This document shows positions 61,096 through 63,787 of a stretch of DNA of 63,787 bases, one piece after another (positions within the stretch are counted from its first letter, which is position 1; each line of letters opens with the position of its first letter). A program made the position numbers and the translations under genes. Source of the stretch: an uncultured delta proteobacterium (GTDB lineage Bacteria; Myxococcota_A; Polyangia; Polyangiales; Polyangiaceae); NCBI GenBank assembly GCA_903892415.1, contig CAITIQ010000662.1, positions 1 to 63,787 of the forward strand. The letters run 5' to 3'. A model generated the notes under the pieces. It was given only the letters and a program-made list of their open reading frames with translations, ran no database searches and was not told the origin of the DNA.

Positions 61096-62979
61096 TTACT
61101 CGAGTGCACCCGTCAACTTGGCGCCGTCTAGCTTGGCGCCGGCGCGATTGACCTTGGTCAGGCGCGCTCCGCTTAGGTCCGCGCCGCGGAGGTCGGCGTT
61201 CTCTAGGCTTGCACCGCTGAGGTTTGCGTGGAGGAACTTTGCGGTGCTGGCGGCAACGTGATTGAGCAGTGCGCCGTCCAGCTGTGCCCGCGAGAAGTCA
61301 GCTCGCTCCAAGTTGGCACTGGTGAAGTCGGCTCCAGATAGCGCCGCCGAGGTGAACCGGGACTGTGTCAGCTTCGCGCGCGCGAGCCGGGCGTTGGCGA
61401 AGCTCGACCCGTCTGCGGCGCAATGCGTGAGCTCGGCGTCGGCGAGGCTTGCTCCGGCGAAGTTTGCTTCGTCGAGCGAGGACTTGCTAAAGGTTGCGAA
61501 GTCGAGCCAAGCTTCCTGGAAGTCGGCTCCAACTAACAAGGCGCGCGTGAAGTTGGCGCGGTTTGCTTTCAATCTGCGGAGCTTTGCGCTCATGAGCGCA
61601 ACCCCGGTGGCATCACAATCCGTCAAGTCTGCGTCGTCTAGCACTGCACCTTCCAGCCTTGCTCCAGCGAGCTTCGATCGGGCCATCAAGGCTCGCGCGA
61701 GGCTGACTTTGGCGCCGAGGGCTTTCGATAGGTTAGCATCCTCGAGATCCGCGCCGTCGAGCTTCGCACCGGCCAATTCAGCGCCGATGAGCGAGCAAGC
61801 CCAGAGGTTGCTGCCGCTGAGGTTGGTGCCGCTCAGGTTCGCTCCGTCGAGCTTTGAGTGTGCGAGTGATAGACCCGAAAGATCCAAGCCGTGAAGGTCG
61901 ACTCCGCTGAGATCCAGGTCCTCCAGCGATGCACGTTCGGCGGCTAGCTGCATGACCGAATGCGTCGGATTCTCCAGGCGCCGCAGCTGCCTCGGTTCGG
62001 CCGGAAGCACGCGGGCGATCGGCTGCGCTACCGCCTCGGTGAGGGTTCTTTCCGGCGTCTCTTGTTGAGCGACTGCTTGGGTTGCAGGAGCCTGGGTCTC
62101 GGGAGCAGGTTCTTCGAAGTTGCCATGGAGCGCCGCCTCGAGCGTGAGTAAACGTGTAGTCGGAAGAATCGGCGTAACCGCGCGCCAGATCACCTGCGCC
62201 TGCAAACGTTCTGCGTCGATGAGCAACGTGTCGAGCAGGAACGTCAGCGGCGGTAGTGGGATAGCGTCTAGGCTGACGTTCGCACTAATAGTTAGTGCCG
62301 GTAGCCAGGTCCTAAACTCAGGCGCGTTGGGGGCAAGATTGATAAGTACGATGCACTCGGTACCCTGGAGCGGCTGGCACTGTTGATCAACCGGCGCGGG
62401 ATTGAAGAAACGTGGGTCGATGCGGTCGGGCAGCTCGAGCACGTTGTCGCGGATACCGATCGGCGCGGGTAGGAGCTTGACTCGTGGACCCCAACTCGGC
62501 GAGACGGGGCCGAGCCCAACAGCGATTGATGGGTTCCTGGGATTGACGAGGACAGGATAGTCCGTGCCTACCGGATTGTCCGAGGTCCTCAGGGCCTGTT
62601 CCCAAACGAGCGGGATCTTTCCGCTTTGCTCGGCGGCGACCACTTTATCGACCAGAGGTTTGTCGGTTCCCACGAGGACTCGTCCAAGTGCGGGCTCGCG
62701 GGGTGAAGCTGCTTGGGAGTAGAGGAAGCCCGACACGAGGACTGCCCCGCCGCCTGAAAAAGGGGCGGTCTCATCGGCGCGATCAAGTGCCCCGCTGGGG
62801 CGTAGCGCGTCATTCCAGTTAATCGCCAGCGGCGTTTGACGAGTGGCAAGTCGCCCGTGATGCAGCGCTAGCGAGGCTTTGAGCACCACCGTTGCGTACG
62901 ATGCTCCGCGATATCTCGACCACGTCACCAGCTGTGAAAGGTAAGCGTCACACTGCGTTCGAACTTCGGGCGGGCTCAC
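61096..62979 (-). CDS. DUF2169 protein with pentapeptide-repeat C-terminus
   Basis: A 627-residue protein. The N-terminal 300 residues resemble DUF2169 (SYATVVLKASLALHHGRLAT, IPLVWEQALRTSDNPVGTDY, NPAPVDQQCQPLQGTECI), a family known beside type VI secretion effectors as loading adaptors. From about 345 the sequence is a long run of A(D/N)LSG-type pentapeptide repeats (LEDLDLSGVDLHGLDLSGLS and onward to the end), forming a right-handed beta-helix of about 270 residues. No tss gene is present. It converges with dsrE2 with 4 bases between stops. Confidence 0.88.
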   Translation of the reverse strand: MSPPEVRTQCDAYLSQLVTWSRYRGASYATVVLKASLALHHGRLATRQTPLAINWNDALRPSGALDRADETAPFSGGGAVLVSGFLYSQAASPREPALGRVLVGTDKPLVDKVVAAEQSGKIPLVWEQALRTSDNPVGTDYPVLVNPRNPSIAVGLGPVSPSWGPRVKLLPAPIGIRDNVLELPDRIDPRFFNPAPVDQQCQPLQGTECIVLINLAPNAPEFRTWLPALTISANVSLDAIPLPPLTFLLDTLLIDAERLQAQVIWRAVTPILPTTRLLTLEAALHGNFEEPAPETQAPATQAVAQQETPERTLTEAVAQPIARVLPAEPRQLRRLENPTHSVMQLAAERASLEDLDLSGVDLHGLDLSGLSLAHSKLDGANLSGTNLSGSNLWACSLIGAELAGAKLDGADLEDANLSKALGAKVSLARALMARSKLAGARLEGAVLDDADLTDCDATGVALMSAKLRRLKANRANFTRALLVGADFQEAWLDFATFSKSSLDEANFAGASLADAELTHCAADGSSFANARLARAKLTQSRFTSAALSGADFTSANLERADFSRAQLDGALLNHVAASTAKFLHANLSGASLENADLRGADLSGARLTKVNRAGAKLDGAKLTGALE

Positions 62980-63057
62980 CTTTCTCTAATAGCACTGGCC
63001 GCGCAGCCCTGAAATGCGACTTAGCACCGATACCGCGGCGTGACCGTTGTGCCCGCG

Positions 63058-63618
63058 TCAACGCGCCTGCTCAAATATAACCTTACCATCTCGTTCGACT
63101 GTCCAGTTTTTGCCTGCTTTCACGCGAAAGGGGCTACCGGGTTTGCTGTAAACCGAGGTTGTATTGGTGCGCGTTAGTCGCAGCGGAGCTGGCTCCGAGA
63201 GTATTACCAGCTCCACCGTTTCGTTGTTTGCGGGCGTGCGGTCTTCACCCGCAAACACGATGAAGGCAGAGATCACGGCAGTGCTGCCCGTCGGCAGAGG
63301 CACCGGATCCAAGCTCAGCCCTTGCTCGAACAGCCGCAGACAGCGGTTTCTTATTGGGGACCAGGTCATACCAGCCGAAGCAAGGCAGCCCTGGTCGTCG
63401 GCGTCTCCGCCGAAGCCGGTTTCATCCGCGGCTGGAAGGGGGGCCGCAGAGGTCACGCTAGGCAGCACGTTGCTAGCGCTCGCGGTCGTTGCCGCTTCCG
63501 ACGTCGCGGCGCTAGACGCAGTGCTACCAGGGACGCTCGGGCCGGTTGGATTGGGCGCAGTGGCTGAGCTGCAAGCACTTAAGGAGCACAGGCCGACGAG
63601 TAGACTGAAGAGGCGCAT
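63058..63618 (-). CDS. Lipoprotein of unknown function, 186 residues
   Basis: From ATG 63618 the leader MRLFSLLVGLCSLSAC ends in a lipobox, followed by a Ser/Ala/Thr-rich linker of about 60 residues. The remainder has two Cys (DQGCLASAG, RNRCLRLFE) and strand-rich sequence (AVISAFIVFAGEDRTPANNE, PFRVKAGKNWTVERDGKVIF). The function is unknown. It may share an operon with the DUF2169 gene, which begins 79 bases downstream on the same strand. Confidence 0.7.
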   Translation of the reverse strand: MRLFSLLVGLCSLSACSSATAPNPTGPSVPGSTASSAATSEAATTASASNVLPSVTSAAPLPAADETGFGGDADDQGCLASAGMTWSPIRNRCLRLFEQGLSLDPVPLPTGSTAVISAFIVFAGEDRTPANNETVELVILSEPAPLRLTRTNTTSVYSKPGSPFRVKAGKNWTVERDGKVIFEQAR

Positions 63619-63724
63619 AGCCGCTTCTAGCAAGAATCAACGTCAACGGGCAGTCGCACTGCGTACGTAGAGGCTGTGCGTGTTTGATAGTGCAGTTGGG
63701 TTTTGTCCGAAGCGCAGCTGCAAG

Positions 63725-63787
63725 TCAGTTCGACCCGGCGCCGCCCGCACCACCTGCGCCACCTGCGCCACCTGCGCCACCTGCGCC
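63725..63787 (-). CDS. C-terminal fragment of a Gly/Ala-rich protein, cut by the right edge
   Basis: On the minus strand the last 60 bases read as repeated G-A-G codons (GGCGCAGGT units of 9 bases) followed by GSN and a TGA stop at 63725. The frame stays open to the window edge. This looks like the low-complexity tail of a lipoprotein or surface protein, but too little is visible to be sure. Confidence 0.5.
   Translation of the reverse strand, partial: GAGGAGGAGGAGGAGGAGSN

Overview
GC-rich chromosomal DNA with dense, mostly G/C-ending coding. The gene content points to a Myxococcota member (Polyangia/myxobacteria type): two Ser/Thr kinases of different architecture, many lipoproteins with Gly-Ser-Ala or GGxGG linkers, an AgmX/PglI-type lipoprotein, a CsgA (C-factor)-like dehydrogenase, DUF2169 with pentapeptide repeats, and an orphan GspC-like protein. 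I see no insertion sequence, integrase, rRNA operon or CRISPR array. The window reads as ordinary chromosome made of short operons, cut at both ends (a CoxE-like VWA gene on the left, a Gly/Ala-rich C-terminus on the right).

Layout. 1-4.2 kb: a PDZ-thioredoxin gene followed by the CoxE-like gene, a P460-like haem lipoprotein, then tRNA-Arg(ACG) directly upstream of tadA, whose usual substrate is that tRNA, and an aminotransferase. 4.2-8.6 kb: a Ser/Thr kinase with an outside sensor domain, and a polyhydroxybutyrate breakdown pair (phaZ, bdhA). 8.7-17.3 kb: a triple-haem lipoprotein, an L,D-transpeptidase-like lipoprotein, two similar acyl-CoA dehydrogenases, the CsgA-like SDR, a GNAT enzyme and small membrane or Cys-rich proteins. 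17.3-24.1 kb: a ClpB-like two-ring AAA+ protein fused to a release-factor-2-like region that lacks the GGQ domain, a degenerate HMGL-like barrel, a kinase with a cyclic-nucleotide-binding domain, and a tandem universal stress protein. 24-34.4 kb: lipoproteins, a POT peptide transporter with a large insertion, a VWA lipoprotein, sucA, and two related Pro-rich membrane proteins. 34.8-40.6 kb: a coupled Ppx/GppA-HD, lipoprotein, DUF4159 and VWA operon. 41-49.7 kb: ribA, holA, a GspC-like gene, an MltD-type lytic transglycosylase, a YgiQ-family radical SAM protein and a TerB-like protein. 49.7-54.5 kb: katG and a divergent HDAC-like/LysR pair. 54.5-58.3 kb: unknowns, a MORN-type protein, TfoX-like and AlkB. 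58.4-61.1 kb: a sulfur module (SQR-like, DUF1641-DsrC fusion, DsrE2). 61-63.8 kb: DUF2169-pentapeptide protein and lipoproteins.

The observations I rate highest are the AAA+/RF2 fusion at 17335-20028, the SQR/DUF1641-DsrC/DsrE2 sulfur relay at 58389-61091, a 70-bp hairpin-rich repeat present three times (22959, 34041, 34208) whose companion hairpin shows a compensatory change, the tRNA-Arg(ACG)/tadA linkage, and several palindromes that sit on start codons.
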